NCBI GenBank assembly: GCA_023627715.1
Contig: JAMAHW010000073.1
Span: 154,711-218,710, forward strand
DNA from: Periconia sp. R9002
Taxonomy: Eukaryota; Ascomycota; Dothideomycetes; Pleosporales; Periconiaceae
Length of the DNA: 64,000 nt
Direction: 5' to 3'
Below the pieces are notes generated by a model that was not told the DNA's origin, searched no databases, and was given only the letters and a program-made list of their open reading frames with translations. The first letter of the stretch is position 1; each line of letters begins with the position of its first letter. Below, piece after piece: positions 21,919-33,098 of this stretch. The position numbers and the translations under genes are program-made.

Positions 21919-24627
21919 ATGGCAGCACATTACATTCTTTCCACTCTGGCCTTCGGGCTGAGCTTGACCGGCTCGCAAGCTCAATCAACGGCTGTGCCAT
22001 ACACTGACGAAGCTACCGGCATCACTTTCTCCCAGATCACGGAAGAAAATGGGATGACGTATGGTTTTGCCCTGCCACAGAAGGGCAATGACTTTATTGG
22101 GAGAATTGAGGCCCCTGTTGCCCCCGGATGGGCTGGGGTTTCGACGTCGTCGGGCATGACCAGTGGTCTGCTCATTGTTGCTTGGCCGCATGGCGACAAT
22201 GTCGTTGCGTCTTTGAGAAAAGCTGTAAGTATATCCCGAGCATTGGAGTTTTTAGGTTCTATCAAGACATAGAATGGGCTGTTCTTTTGTTTGTCCTGCT
22301 TTCGGATCCTTTACGAAACAACAACTGTTAGCTCAGAGAAATAAACTGCTAACGTGATATAGGACGACTATGCCTCCCCTCCAGTCTATACTGGTATCTC
22401 GTCTCTCAAAACCATCTCCCTCGGAACTAAGGTCAACTCTACGGCCTTCACCTACACTTTCCTTTGCCAGAACTGCGCCAACATCGAAGGCCTCTCATTC
22501 GGAGACGAATCAGAGACCGTGCCAATTGGATGGGCAATGTCCAACAAGGCTGTTGTGACCCCAGGAAGCCCGTCTAGCGCCACAAGCTCCCACGTTGGAG
22601 CGGGCGGGCAAGGTATCACAGCCATCAACATGGCCGAAGCTCGCTCTGATAATTTTGATAAATGGGCTGCCTTTGCTTCCAACTCTACCGCGCCTCCTCC
22701 CCCGAGTGGCGGCGGTGGGAACTCCACAGCACCTCCAGTCTTCAATGGCACCGTTCCCGTCTCCAACACGACGTACGACTACATTGTAGTCGGTGGCGGA
22801 CCTTCTGGTCTTATCACGGCACAAAGACTCGTGGAAACGGGCAAGTCTGTGCTGCTTCTCGAGCGCGGCAAGGCTTCGTACTATGCTTCAGGAGGTGACC
22901 TGACTGTTCCATGGAATGACACTCTCACCATCTACGAAGCTCCCTACTTCTACAACTACCTCGCCAGCTTCCCAGGAAACGATGCGTACTGTGACGATAC
23001 CCCAGCTATGGCTGGTTGCATTCTTGGAGGCGGCACAGCCATCAATGGCCTCGCCTTCATCCGACCTCCCAGTTTCGACTTCGGCAGCAAATGGCCCGTA
23101 GGCTGGCGATGGTCGGACGTGAAAGCCTCTGCTGAGCGTCACTATGCTCGCAACCCAGGAACCACGCACCCCTCAGCCGACAACAAGTTCTACGATTACG
23201 CCGTCTACGACGTCCTCTCCAAGAACCTCGCAGCAGCTGGCTGGAACTATGCCGACTCCAACAAGTCTCCAGACGACAAGGAGAAGTGCTACGGACAAGC
23301 CGCCATCAACGTCCTCAACGGGCGGCGCGCTGGCCCAGTGGGGACTTACCTCCCCTTGATGCAGGGCAAGCCCAACTTCAAACTCCTCCTCGAAACCATG
23401 GTGCTCCGAGCCGTCCGCACAAACTCCACCATCACCGGCGTCGAAACCCAAGACAAATCCGGAAAACGCACCATCTACAACATCTCCCCCAACGGCAAAG
23501 TCATCCTCGCCGCAGGCGCCATGTCCACCCCACGCATCCTCTTCCGCTCAGGCATCGGCCCCAAATCGCAAATCGCTACCGTAAAAACCGGCACCGTCCC
23601 TATCACGCTCCCGGACGAAACAGCATGGATCGACTCCCCCGTCGGCACCCTGGTGCGCGACCACACCAACCTCGCGCTCCAATTCAACGTCACCTCGGAC
23701 ATGACCATCCTCGATTCAAACGCATACCTCCACCCCTCCCAAACCGACATCGACCTGTACTCACAACACGCGTCCGGACCGCTAACCTCATCCTCCATCA
23801 TGCGCCTGACTTCCTTCCGCACAATCACCACCTCAGACAACACCTCCCTAATCATACAAACCATCAACTACGCCACCCAAAACAACACCATCAACACCGT
23901 CTTCGTCCTCACCCACAACACCACCTCAACCGGCACCCTCGGCATCACCCCCGAAGGCAACACCATCTGGACCACCTCCCCCTACCTCAACACCCCCACC
24001 GACCGCGAAGCCCTCGCCCTCGCCATCGACGAATGGCTCGCCATGACGCGCCTCCCCAACTCGACAATCACGTACAACGGCCCCGCGAACGCTACGGGCG
24101 AGCAGATCGTCGCGACGGCGAAAACGTCGGCGGGGACCCACATGACGGGGACGACCATCATGGGCGACGACCCGAAACTCAGCGTCGTCGATGTAGATTG
24201 TAGGGTTTGGGGTACGTCGAATTTGTTTGTTGTGGACGCGGGGATGCATGCGGATTTGCCGACGGGGAATACGCAGGCTATTGTTGGGGTGGCGGCTGAG
24301 CATGCTGTGGGGAGGATCATTGCGTTGGGTGGGAATAACTCTACCCTACCGCCATCGGCTCCTGGGGATGGTAATGCTACGCTTCCGAGCTTGAGTACGA
24401 CGAAGCCTTCGTCGTCGTCGACGGTGAGTCTTGTGCCTTCACCCACGTCTATGTCTTCTTCTTCAGTGCCCGTTGTTCCTACACCATCACCCCCCGGAAC
24501 CCCGACCGTAGTAGTCAAGGAATGGGGTCAATGCGGCGGCCAGACATATACGGGCGGTACCACGTGTGCTGAAGGCCTTGTTTGTAAGGTGTGGAATGCG
24601 TGGTATGCGCAGTGCGTACGGGGTTGA
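21919..24627 (+). CDS. Cellobiose dehydrogenase with CBM1 (AA8-AA3_1-CBM1)
   Basis: Exons 21919-22224 and 22363-24627 (138-nt intron with internal stops) encode 856 residues. MAAHYILSTLAFGLSLTGSQ is the signal peptide. Residues about 23-205 are the cytochrome b domain: TYGFALP, heme ligands Met80 (SSGMTSGLLIVAW) and His179 (SSHVGAGG) by alignment to the Phanerochaete enzyme, and the FLCQNC disulfide. A Gly/Pro/Ser linker leads to the GMC flavin domain, starting YDYIVVGGGPSGL (FAD-binding GxGxxG). His695 (GTHMTG) and Asn738 (TGNTQAI) are the predicted active-site pair. A Ser/Thr/Pro linker and a fungal CBM1 (WGQCGGQTYTGGTTCAEGL, last 34 residues) end the protein, making it class IIA. Secreted CDH oxidises cellobiose and passes electrons through heme to lytic polysaccharide monooxygenases. 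Everything needed is present. Confidence 0.97.
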
Positions 24628-25486
24628 ATTTTCCTCGGGGAGGGTTTTTTTTGAAAAGAAGGGAGTAAGAGGGGGAGGTGGGTTGTTTCTTTGTATATAC
24701 TTTACTTTTTACCTTTTTTGGGGGTGGACTTTTTTTGGGGGGGGGTTTGCGGTGAAGGAGCTTAGATATATATAAGATTAAAAGATTCTATACCCACACA
24801 CACAGAGTACATTCGACATCCCCTCTCACTACATCCATAATTTCGAAAAAAAAAGGACAACTCAAAACCTACATAAACTCAACCCGCCCATGTATGTTTC
24901 AAAGGGTATCACGCCGTATTTAATATATACATTTACATATATATGTATGTACGAGGTAAAGAAGTAATATGAGGTAATTACACATGTACGTACGTACGTA
25001 TATCTATGGAAAGGGAGGGGGGGCTTGGGGTATGAGATGCAAAGGTACGTTACAGAAGAGAAGAGGAGCGAAGAGAGAAAGAGGTATCATTAACAACCGC
25101 CAATAGACAGAGAGAAAAGGAAAGGCGGGGTGGTTGTAGGTAGAGAGGAGAGATAATGATGATGCTAAGGATAAAAAAAGGGGAAAAAGAGGACGAGTTC
25201 ATTCCATCCATCTCCTCGCCTTTGAACAACTGAAAGGACATTGAAAAAAAAAAGAACTCCGTTTTTTTCTTTTGAAAATTTTCCCAATCGCTAATCCGAA
25301 TAACAAAAAATAGAAAAAAAAACTTCCCCCGCTTTCTCGGGAGGACTGACAAGTCGTTTGTAAGATAAGAGGGGGGAGGGGGGAGGAAGGGGGCAGATAT
25401 GGAAAAGACAAAACCCGCACGATTCCCCTTTTCACAGAGAAGGAAAAGGGTTACACACTCAATCCATCCGCATGATGACCCCGCCT
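24628..25486. other. Convergent 3' flank with homopurine tracts
   Basis: This gap between the cellobiose dehydrogenase and the histidine-phosphatase gene is dominated by A/G and T-rich tracts, TATATA runs and a GTACGTACGTACG repeat (24985-24999). Open frames are low-complexity. No gene. Confidence 0.6.
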
Positions 25487-27794
25487 CTATTGGTTCTGTT
25501 CTGTAACAGTCCACCTCCTCTTAGGACCCCTCCCATGCTCGTACACGTCGTCCATGCGCGGGGGACCCCATAGCCCATTCGCCGCGGTACCCGCGTTCTT
25601 TGGGGCCCAGAGTCCCGCACCGGCAGAACTGGGGGTGCGACGTGGCACGCTCGAGCCTTTGGCACGTAGCGGGGCGACGTTGTCCTGTGTTTCCGCGTCC
25701 TCGACCCCGTTGGTGTCTGCCTGGGAGGGCGGTGGAGTACTCGTACCATCTAATGGTGGGGGTAGAGAGGTGTTCTGGTTTTCAGGTGGGACAGGAGCGG
25801 CACCGGTCGGTGTGGATCGAGGAGCGGATGACGATGTCGGTCTGGAATTGGGCGCGTTGTCGAAGTTGAGGAGGGGCATGTCGTCTGGTGGTGGTGTGGT
25901 CGACCCGTTGAGATCGAAACTCGGTGCGCGCGCGCCGCTCCAGAGACCCGAGCTTGCCCGCGAGCTCGTAGCACCTGCTGTGTAGCTTGAGAGAAGGCGC
26001 GTTGTGGCGCTGCCATTGCTCGAGCTCCTTCGCATGCTGCCTAGCGCGCTGTTCCAACCGCTTCGGACCGGCTCGCTGAAGTTGAATGGGGAGTCGGATT
26101 GGTTCACAGGGCTGCTGGTTGCGCTGGCTCCGTAGCCAACGCGTCTGCGATACTCGAGCGAAGGACTGGATACTACGGCTGGAGCCTGTGCCTGTGGTAG
26201 TTTGGAAGGGTCTACGCCAGCGCGGAGATGGTCGGTCGAAGCTAGGTATTTCATTTCGTACGAGTCCGACATGCCAGGATCTACAACGGATGCTCGGCGT
26301 TGGTATATGGTCGCCGCTGGCGTCTTTGGCTCCTCTCTTCGGACAGCCATGGAAAGGGCAGCGAGCCCAACATCAATCAATACTGGCTGGTTAGAGATGG
26401 CACCGAGAAGCGCATTGCAGCCGGCTCCGTGTGTGACTAGCACCAACACTAACTCTTCATCATCTTCTGATTCTCCATCTGCATCTGCATGGGGCACAGG
26501 CTCAGTGGCAGAATGTTTCAGCGTTTCTTTCGGGCGGTCGCTGTACGTGAAGCCGTGGATTGGATCTTTGGGAGGCATTGACCCATGCTCTTTGTACCAC
26601 TGCATCATACCCGCCAGTCCCTTTCTGAACCTCTTGTGCATAGTACTCCACTCGTCGCCGTACTCGCCGCCACCGCCCCACTCCTGAGGCTCCCGCATGC
26701 TATCCCACTGAAAATCGACATCGATACATGCATCTCGAGCATGCGAAAAATACCCTCTGGGTATTGGGTCGGCGGGCGAGACTGCGTACGACGGGACTGG
26801 CGCTTCATACAGATAACTTCGAGGTTTGTGATGCGTAGGTAGAGCGGGTGAGGAGCCGTCTCGCGATCTTGACCTTTGCCTAAGTAGTCCACTTCCCTGA
26901 TTTCGACTGTGCCCGTGACTGTTTGCCCGCTCCCTGGCTCCCGGAAGCACCTGTGCCAGACTACCAAGCGTCGGAAACGACGAGTCTTCGGTCTTGTTCC
27001 GACCGTTAACCGTCGAGGGCGCGGGTGTCTTGACCCATCCACCCGGAAAATGACCTTTGCTACTGGGCGCCGCGGCTTGCAATTCAACATAATCTCCCCT
27101 CCGCAGCAGGTCTGCTTTGGCGCCCGCGACCATCATGGTCGAATTTGGCGGCGGTGTAATATCCTCGAAGTAGTCTGGAGACAGCCATTCGCCAAGAAAT
27201 GCATCTATCCTCAACAATATTTTGTCTGGTCCAGTATGCGATCTGGAATGAGCCTCTACGCGGGGATCTGCCGCTGATGTAAACGTTCTTGACCTCTCCA
27301 ACGGACTCGCGCCTAACCGTCCGTCCCGGTCCTTCGCTGGTCGTGGGATGTGGAGCTTCGTCGCGGTATTCTCCCTAGTTGTCGATTGGTATTGTGACAA
27401 ACCGGCCGCAATTGCAGTGCTCGTCTGTATACATCGTAAATAAGGACTCGAGTGTATGATTATCTTGTGCTTCTTCCTCTTGCGGCCAGCGCCATTTGTT
27501 GAGTCTGGGTGGGCGTCGTCTACGTGGTTTGCTTGCTCGTTCTCGCGTTGTTCTAGCAGGGCGGCTATGCGCAAACCAAGGGCTTTTCCTTGAGACCAGC
27601 CGCCGTAGGTCAGAGGAGGATCGTAGGGTGTGGGGGAAGTGAGGTGCCATTGCTTATCCGCCGCATCGAGTCGAGCGCCATGCCTGGTAATTGATGAGCT
27701 CACGTAGGATGGGACAAAGGAATTGGAGGACAGATGAAGTGATGCCAAAGCATACATACCTCGCAATAATAACCACGGCGGGTCCTTTGGCCAT
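25487..27794 (-). CDS. Histidine-phosphatase (phosphoglycerate-mutase-like) superfamily protein
   Basis: A 35-nt first exon (27794-27760) and a long second exon (27683-25487), with a 76-nt GTATGT...CCAG intron, encode 743 residues. The intron splits the Arg codon of the catalytic RHG motif: the joined N-terminus reads MAKGPAVVIIARHGARLDAA (Arg12-His13-Gly14). The rest of the histidine phosphatase core is visible: HSSPYLRCIQTS with the second Arg, EWLSPDYFED, and the late VLVTHGAGCNALL that supplies the second His. The core is broken by long low-complexity inserts, and residues about 490-743 are a Ser/Pro-rich, probably disordered tail. Substrate is unknown; related fungal proteins are annotated only as phosphoglycerate mutase family. 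The long tail suggests a regulatory rather than metabolic role. Exon 1 is short but strongly supported by the restored motif. Confidence 0.87.
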
Positions 27795-28852
27795 GATTAT
27801 AATTGTAGAGTGAAGCAAAGGGGCCAAAGCGGGGTTGTTGTTCGTCGAAGGTAGCTGTGGTGGTGAGGGCGTAGCTGCCCCTCAAGCAGGCAAAAGACGT
27901 GGGACAAGGTCGATGCCTGATTAATTAAGCCGCGGGGGAGGTGGGCGTCTTGACAAATTTGTGTCTCTGCGGAAGGCACACAGTCCCCCGGAAGGGCAAA
28001 AGGACAAAATTGAAGGATTCCCGGCTGTGGCCGAAGGATGGAGAATTGAATGAAGCTGGTGAAGCTGCTGCAATTATTTTGTGCAGGTAGGGTAGGGGCT
28101 ATGTCATGCGCGTCCGTATTTACGGAGCTCTACTCCGCAACGGGCAACGGACCAACCGAGACGGGTAGACGCGGACCTCTACCTTTTTCTTCTACCCTTG
28201 TCTAGACTTGATAGCTTTAATCTTAATTTGAAAGTGTTTTTCTATCTAGAAAATACATTACATACTTTGTCCATTGAACTTTGAAGCGTATGATTTACCA
28301 TCAATTGATCCTTTAAGAGGATCTCGGGAGAGAGAAGCTGCGGGCGTACGAATCACGTGCTTGATACACGACATCTGGGCCCTCAATGTGTATGTAGGTA
28401 GGTATGTACGGCAAACTTGGATCAACATGCACATCTTTGGTATCTACTACTGTGTCCATACAAGGAGTAATTCACCTTTCATGCAATAATATACCCAATA
28501 CTTTTGATTTTTAATAGTTCTAGACGACTACTATGAAATCTAAATATTTACCTCCTGACCTTGCCATTTCTCCTTACGCAAGGTTTTAATTATTTAGTAA
28601 CATAAAAAGTAGCTAATACGATCGCTTTTGCGCACTCGAATATCTCTTTACATAGCACTTGTATCCTTGTTACTCTCTCTTTCTCTATGAAGCGAATTTT
28701 TGGTATAGCTCAGTGGCCCGTCTTACTGTATACCTGCTACCCCTGATAGCTAGCACTGATGTTTCAATAGACCCGCGAACACGTACAATATACAAATTTG
28801 TCTTTTGTACGCTATAAAAGTGCATTATACCAGGAAATAATTCATAGCTAGA
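27795..28852. other. Intergenic region
   Basis: This holds the histidine-phosphatase promoter on the left and the 3' flank of the NLR pseudogene on the right. AT content rises from about 28.2 kb. No coding frame is supported. Confidence 0.6.
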
Positions 28853-31800
28853 TTAAGTAATTAGGGTTTCTGCGCCCTCTTCTCGAGACAGCAGCTTCAC
28901 TACAGCGTCGTACTCCTCCACTGCTTGCGACATCTGAGTCCCACTCGCAGCCCAGGAAAGTGGCGTTCGACCAGAATTATCCTTTGAATCAACGTCAACC
29001 TTACCTGTCTCAATTAGCAGCTTAACCACAGTTTCACATCTATTCTCCGCCGCCCAAGATAGTGGCGTGCGACCAAAGATATCCTTTAAATCAACCTCAA
29101 CCTTGCCTGTCTCAAGCAGCAGCTTGACCGCAGTTTCGGGTCCGGCTATTATAAACGGCCCCTTCTCTACCGTGCGCCACAGCGGCGTCTGCTCGTCCTT
29201 CTCCTTCGCGTTAATATCAACCTTATCCGTGCTAATTAGTAGTCTTATTACTACCTCGTGTCTCTTCTCTGCTACCTACGAGAGTGGTATTCGTCCTATA
29301 TACTTTATATTAACATTAACCTTATCTATACTAAGTAGTAGCTTAACTATTTTTTTATTTTTTTTTTCTACTACCTATAAGAGTAGTGTTTATCCTATAT
29401 ACTCTATATTAATATTAACCTTATCTATACTAAGTAGTAGCTTAACTATTTCTTTATATCCTTTCTCTGCTGCCTACTAGAGTAGCGTCTATTTATCCTT
29501 ATCTATTATATTAATATTAACCTTATCTATACTAAGTAGTAGCTTAACTATTTCTTTATATTCTTTCTCTACTGCCTACTAGAGTAGCGTTTTTCCTAAA
29601 TACTTTATATTAATATTAACTTTATCCGTACTAAGTAGCAGCTTAACTATTTCTTTATATCCTTTTTTTACTACTTACTAAAGCGGCGTCCGTCTATCCT
29701 TATCTATTATATTAATATTAACTTAGCCTATACAAAGTAGTAGCTTAACTATTTCTTTATATCCTTTCTCTACTACCTACTAAAGTAGCGTTCCTCCTAA
29801 ATACCTTATATTAATATTAACCTTATCTATACTAAGTAGCAGCTTAACTATTTTTTTGTATTCTTTCTCTACTGCTTACTAGAGTAGCGTCTGTCTATCC
29901 TTGTCTATCGCATTAATGTTAACCTAGCCTATACGAAGCAGCAGCTTGACAATTGCTACATTTCCAAGCTCCGCTAGATAAGACAGTACGCTCCTTCGCT
30001 TGGGGAACCGGAAGTTGCGTCCGAAGTTCAGATCCTCTATGTCCTCGTAATGGTAGGCCTGTGTTTCATTGAGGTAACTTCCGAGAAGCCGATCTTTAGA
30101 GAGCGCATCTACAAATGCCTGGGCAGCCTCCTTACTTTTCGTTGCCCAGGCTGCGAAGAGAGGCGGTCCGTACCGCTCTTTTCCGACGTCAATACAGGAG
30201 TTGGCAGATAGATAGGCTCGAATAAGAGCAGGCGTATTATTTGTTCCCATTGCATACAATAGGCTCATTTCTTCTATGTACCTACGTACTTCATGCTTCT
30301 CAAACAAGTTCGCTAGCTTGATCCAGGAAGCTCGTAGAAAATTTAGGATAAAATCCCTCTAAGCGATACCGCTTCCCCCTGCTAAGTCGGCATGGTGCAG
30401 AATGTTCTGCACCGCATATCTCAGAAAAGGGAACGTATCATTAGCTGACCTGCGTAGGTTGGCAGCCTCAGCTGATGAAGCCTTCGGAAGTTCCTCAGTG
30501 ATCCCTAGAGCCGCAAAGGCATCCGTGCTCATATAGGCGAGGCAGCACTGCTTTAGCCGCTCATGACTTTTGCCCTGGAAATTGCTTCTGAGGTTAGGCC
30601 AGAGGTCACCGAGACCATGTTCTTTCAGCAGAAAGTCCCTAACTGACTCGTAAATAAACTGAACTGTCTGATTCTTAGATGTCGTTATCTCCGCTAGGCC
30701 TTTTGACGAATCGAGTATAAATAGTTTAATTACGTCTTTGGTAACCTCATTAGGATCCCAGTTTAATATTGCTTCTAGCTCAACCCCGGAAAGAACAGCA
30801 AAGTATAACTGTTCTGGGCTCAATAGCTGCTTTGCGAAAAGAACCCATTAGATACACAGTACCAATTCGTCCATATTATGCGAATCGCGCGTCAAGATAT
30901 TGCGAAAAAGTGTGTAGAGGTCGCCAGGGATTTCCCTTAGTCTTCGCCGAAGTGCATAGATTCGACCACAGTCATACTCCTTGTTTAGGATGCCTATAAC
31001 CAGAACTACCCACATAAAAACTCCTGATGCTTTTTCTTGAAGTTCACTTCGGATCTGCTGCGCAATTTTGCTATTCCCAATCTTTAACTCACTTTGTAGG
31101 TAGTTAGTGATATCCTGGCTATGTCCTTCTTGCCCTTCTAGCACTAAACTTCGACCATTCTGAATTGTGATGTGTGGGTAGTGCCGGCTTGCAAAGCAAA
31201 CTTGAAATCTGATACCGGGTGATACCGAGTGAACGCGTTCAAAGAACTTTATCATGTCTCGGACCTGCTCTTCTTCGCATTCATCTAGGGCGTCAATGAA
31301 ACAGAGTACAGAAGTTTGCCTGAGGTTCTGTATAGCTTGCTCTAATAGCGACTTGAGTGATTCGACGGTCCATTCGTAATCTGGTTTGATGCTCGACGAC
31401 GAAAAACATGCCGAGTCAAGAACACACTGTAGAGCGGGATGCCGTTCGAGGAGCTGCAGGAGCAGTGACCGATAAGTCCCGATCGTAGACTTTTCCATGT
31501 GCTCGCCTCGTGCGTTAAAAAAGAAGGAAATAATGGTTCTATCCTTCAATTTCCTCGCATTTGCAAGAGCGTATTTCATCAAGGTAGATTTTCCAGTTCC
31601 AGGCTTCCCTTTGATCCATAAGAAGCCGTGTTCGCCTAGTTCGGTCGTATTGAGCCAGTCGATGTACTCGGGCTTTGTCAGTATCCATTTGCATGTCTTA
31701 GCATGCGCGTTTTTGATGGTCATCTGGCGTGCTTCGATTTGGTCGAATCGCAAGGAATCTAATAGTATCCGCCTTTGGTCGTTGTGCAGTGATATGACTC

Positions 31801-32599
31801 CCTCACCCGCGGACTCCATGATCTCTTTGTGAAGCCGCTTAAAGGCATTTTCTTCACCTTCGCCATAATTTGGTAACATAAAGATGCTAAATAATCCTAG
31901 CATTGAGTATGCTCTGTCTTCCTTGCGGGTGGTGTGACGGCCTTCCGACCATGAAAATCGATCCTCTTTGCTGAAGCCATGCAAAGGAGCCCCCTGGAGA
32001 ACTCGAAGAGGGATTCCCGTTATTCCATGAATTTGCCGCTCTAGACTCCTCTTGTCACCTAACCAGGTTCCTTCTTTTGAGAAAAATTTGACAGAATGTG
32101 GAGCGATGAGCTCTTGCAGGGTCCAACCTCGGGTAAACCATCTGCTTTGCCGAAAAGATGGCTCCCAAGTATACTGAAAGTTCTCGTAGTCTGCTTCCCG
32201 CTTTTTTGTGGAGACATCCGCGAGATACACATAGCATTGAGATGCTTGTTTATACCAGCGAAACATCGAGTTGATTGCATCCTGGACTTCAACAGCATCT
32301 GCCTTGTTGATGCAGCAGGTATCCACCCAGAAATATTCTAAGCCGTCACGTTTGGCCTGTTGTGCGCAGAATCGAATTTTGTCATAACCCGCCTTGCTCT
32401 TACTTTCGTAGTTCGAGAACTCGTCGAACGTCACCTCTTGATCCTCCTGCCAAGTATGCGAAAGTATAGCATAGCGAGGGATTTCGTCCTCGTCAAGTAT
32501 GTCTTTAGTGAAACTCAACTCGTCATCGCCGCTGAGGTTTAGAAGCCGCATTGCGTCGTACAGGCTCTTGACGGTACTAGGCTGATTAATCGGTGGCAA
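28853..32599 (-). pseudogene. HET-NACHT-ankyrin (NLR-like) gene inactivated by RIP-type nonsense mutations
   Basis: From the ATG at 32599 to a terminal TAA at 28853 one frame holds for 1,248 codons without a single frameshift. Residues about 40-190 are a HET domain (YAILSHTW, WVDTCCINKADAVEVQDAIN, RGWTLQELIAP). A NACHT module follows with Walker A GKPGTGKST (331-339) and Walker B LCFIDALDE. The C-terminal part is about ten ankyrin repeats. The frame is stopped at codon 584 (TAA, 30850-30848, where family sequence has Gln in LCI-Q-WVLFAKQLL), at codon 747 (TAG, 30361-30359, again a Gln position), and 16 more times in the ankyrin array. All 18 stops are TAA or TAG, as expected from CAA, CAG or TGG by C-to-T or G-to-A change. 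Such proteins act in fungal non-self recognition (heterokaryon incompatibility). The first 583 codons remain open and could still make a HET-NACHT fragment. Confidence 0.93.
29290..29940 (-). repeat. AT-saturated tandem ankyrin-repeat array
   Basis: Units alternate between a 34-codon type (VNINxIDKD...) and a 33-codon type (VNINxKYLG...), giving a higher-order period near 201 bp. Each unit ends KEIVKLLLSIDK or close to it. Sixteen stops (TAA/TAG) fall in equivalent places in successive units. The diverged last repeats (28853-29220) have kept normal codons, such as GRTPLSWAA, and only the near-identical units are mutated. Confidence 0.9.
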
Positions 32600-33098
32600 C
32601 GGGGGTTTTCATCCGTTCGTTCGGTCAAAGGTGACAATGCTAACTATCGAGATCGCTGCGAGTGTTAGCGGTCAGAGTACAACTTTTTGGTGTGGAATAA
32701 TAGTCCAGTTGTGGGAGAGCGATGGTGCGAGAGGTAGTTAGATGGTTGCGACAGGCCGTCCCTGGCCATGTCTGTTGGCGGCGCAGCAGAATGTGGCGGA
32801 GCAAGGCTGAACAAAAAACTACAAAGCCCAAACACAATGTTTACCAATGTATCTCTACCAATATATCTTGCTATGCTATATAAATTTATTTTCTCTACAT
32901 TACAAATGCTAGAGTAGAGGTAAACATATTGTGCGCTAATGTGCTGTAGCGAAGCTTTAAGCTGCTCTAAATTTAATAACGATCACATTAAATTACGTGC
33001 ACTGAGGACCTCGTAAACCAGAATGGGGAGCCGAGCAGAGAGCCGAGACTGCATGATCAAACATTTTCGTACAGATCTATGCACTTAGCCTTATCCTT
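32600..33098. other. Intergenic gap in the pseudogene island
   Basis: About 500 bp holding the former promoter of the NLR-like gene and the 3' flank of the next pseudogene. The middle (32870-32990) is AT-rich. No coding frame. Confidence 0.6.

Noticed and set aside
29290..29940. Ankyrin array read as a separate AT-rich satellite or transposon
   Set aside because: It stays in the frame of the upstream and downstream coding parts and its units are recognisable ankyrin repeats.
30830..30870. Intron explaining the stop at codon 584 of the NLR-like gene (GTATCT resembles a donor)
   Set aside because: The reading frame continues directly across the stop with conserved family sequence (LCI-stop-WVLFAKQLL), so a Gln-to-stop change is simpler.
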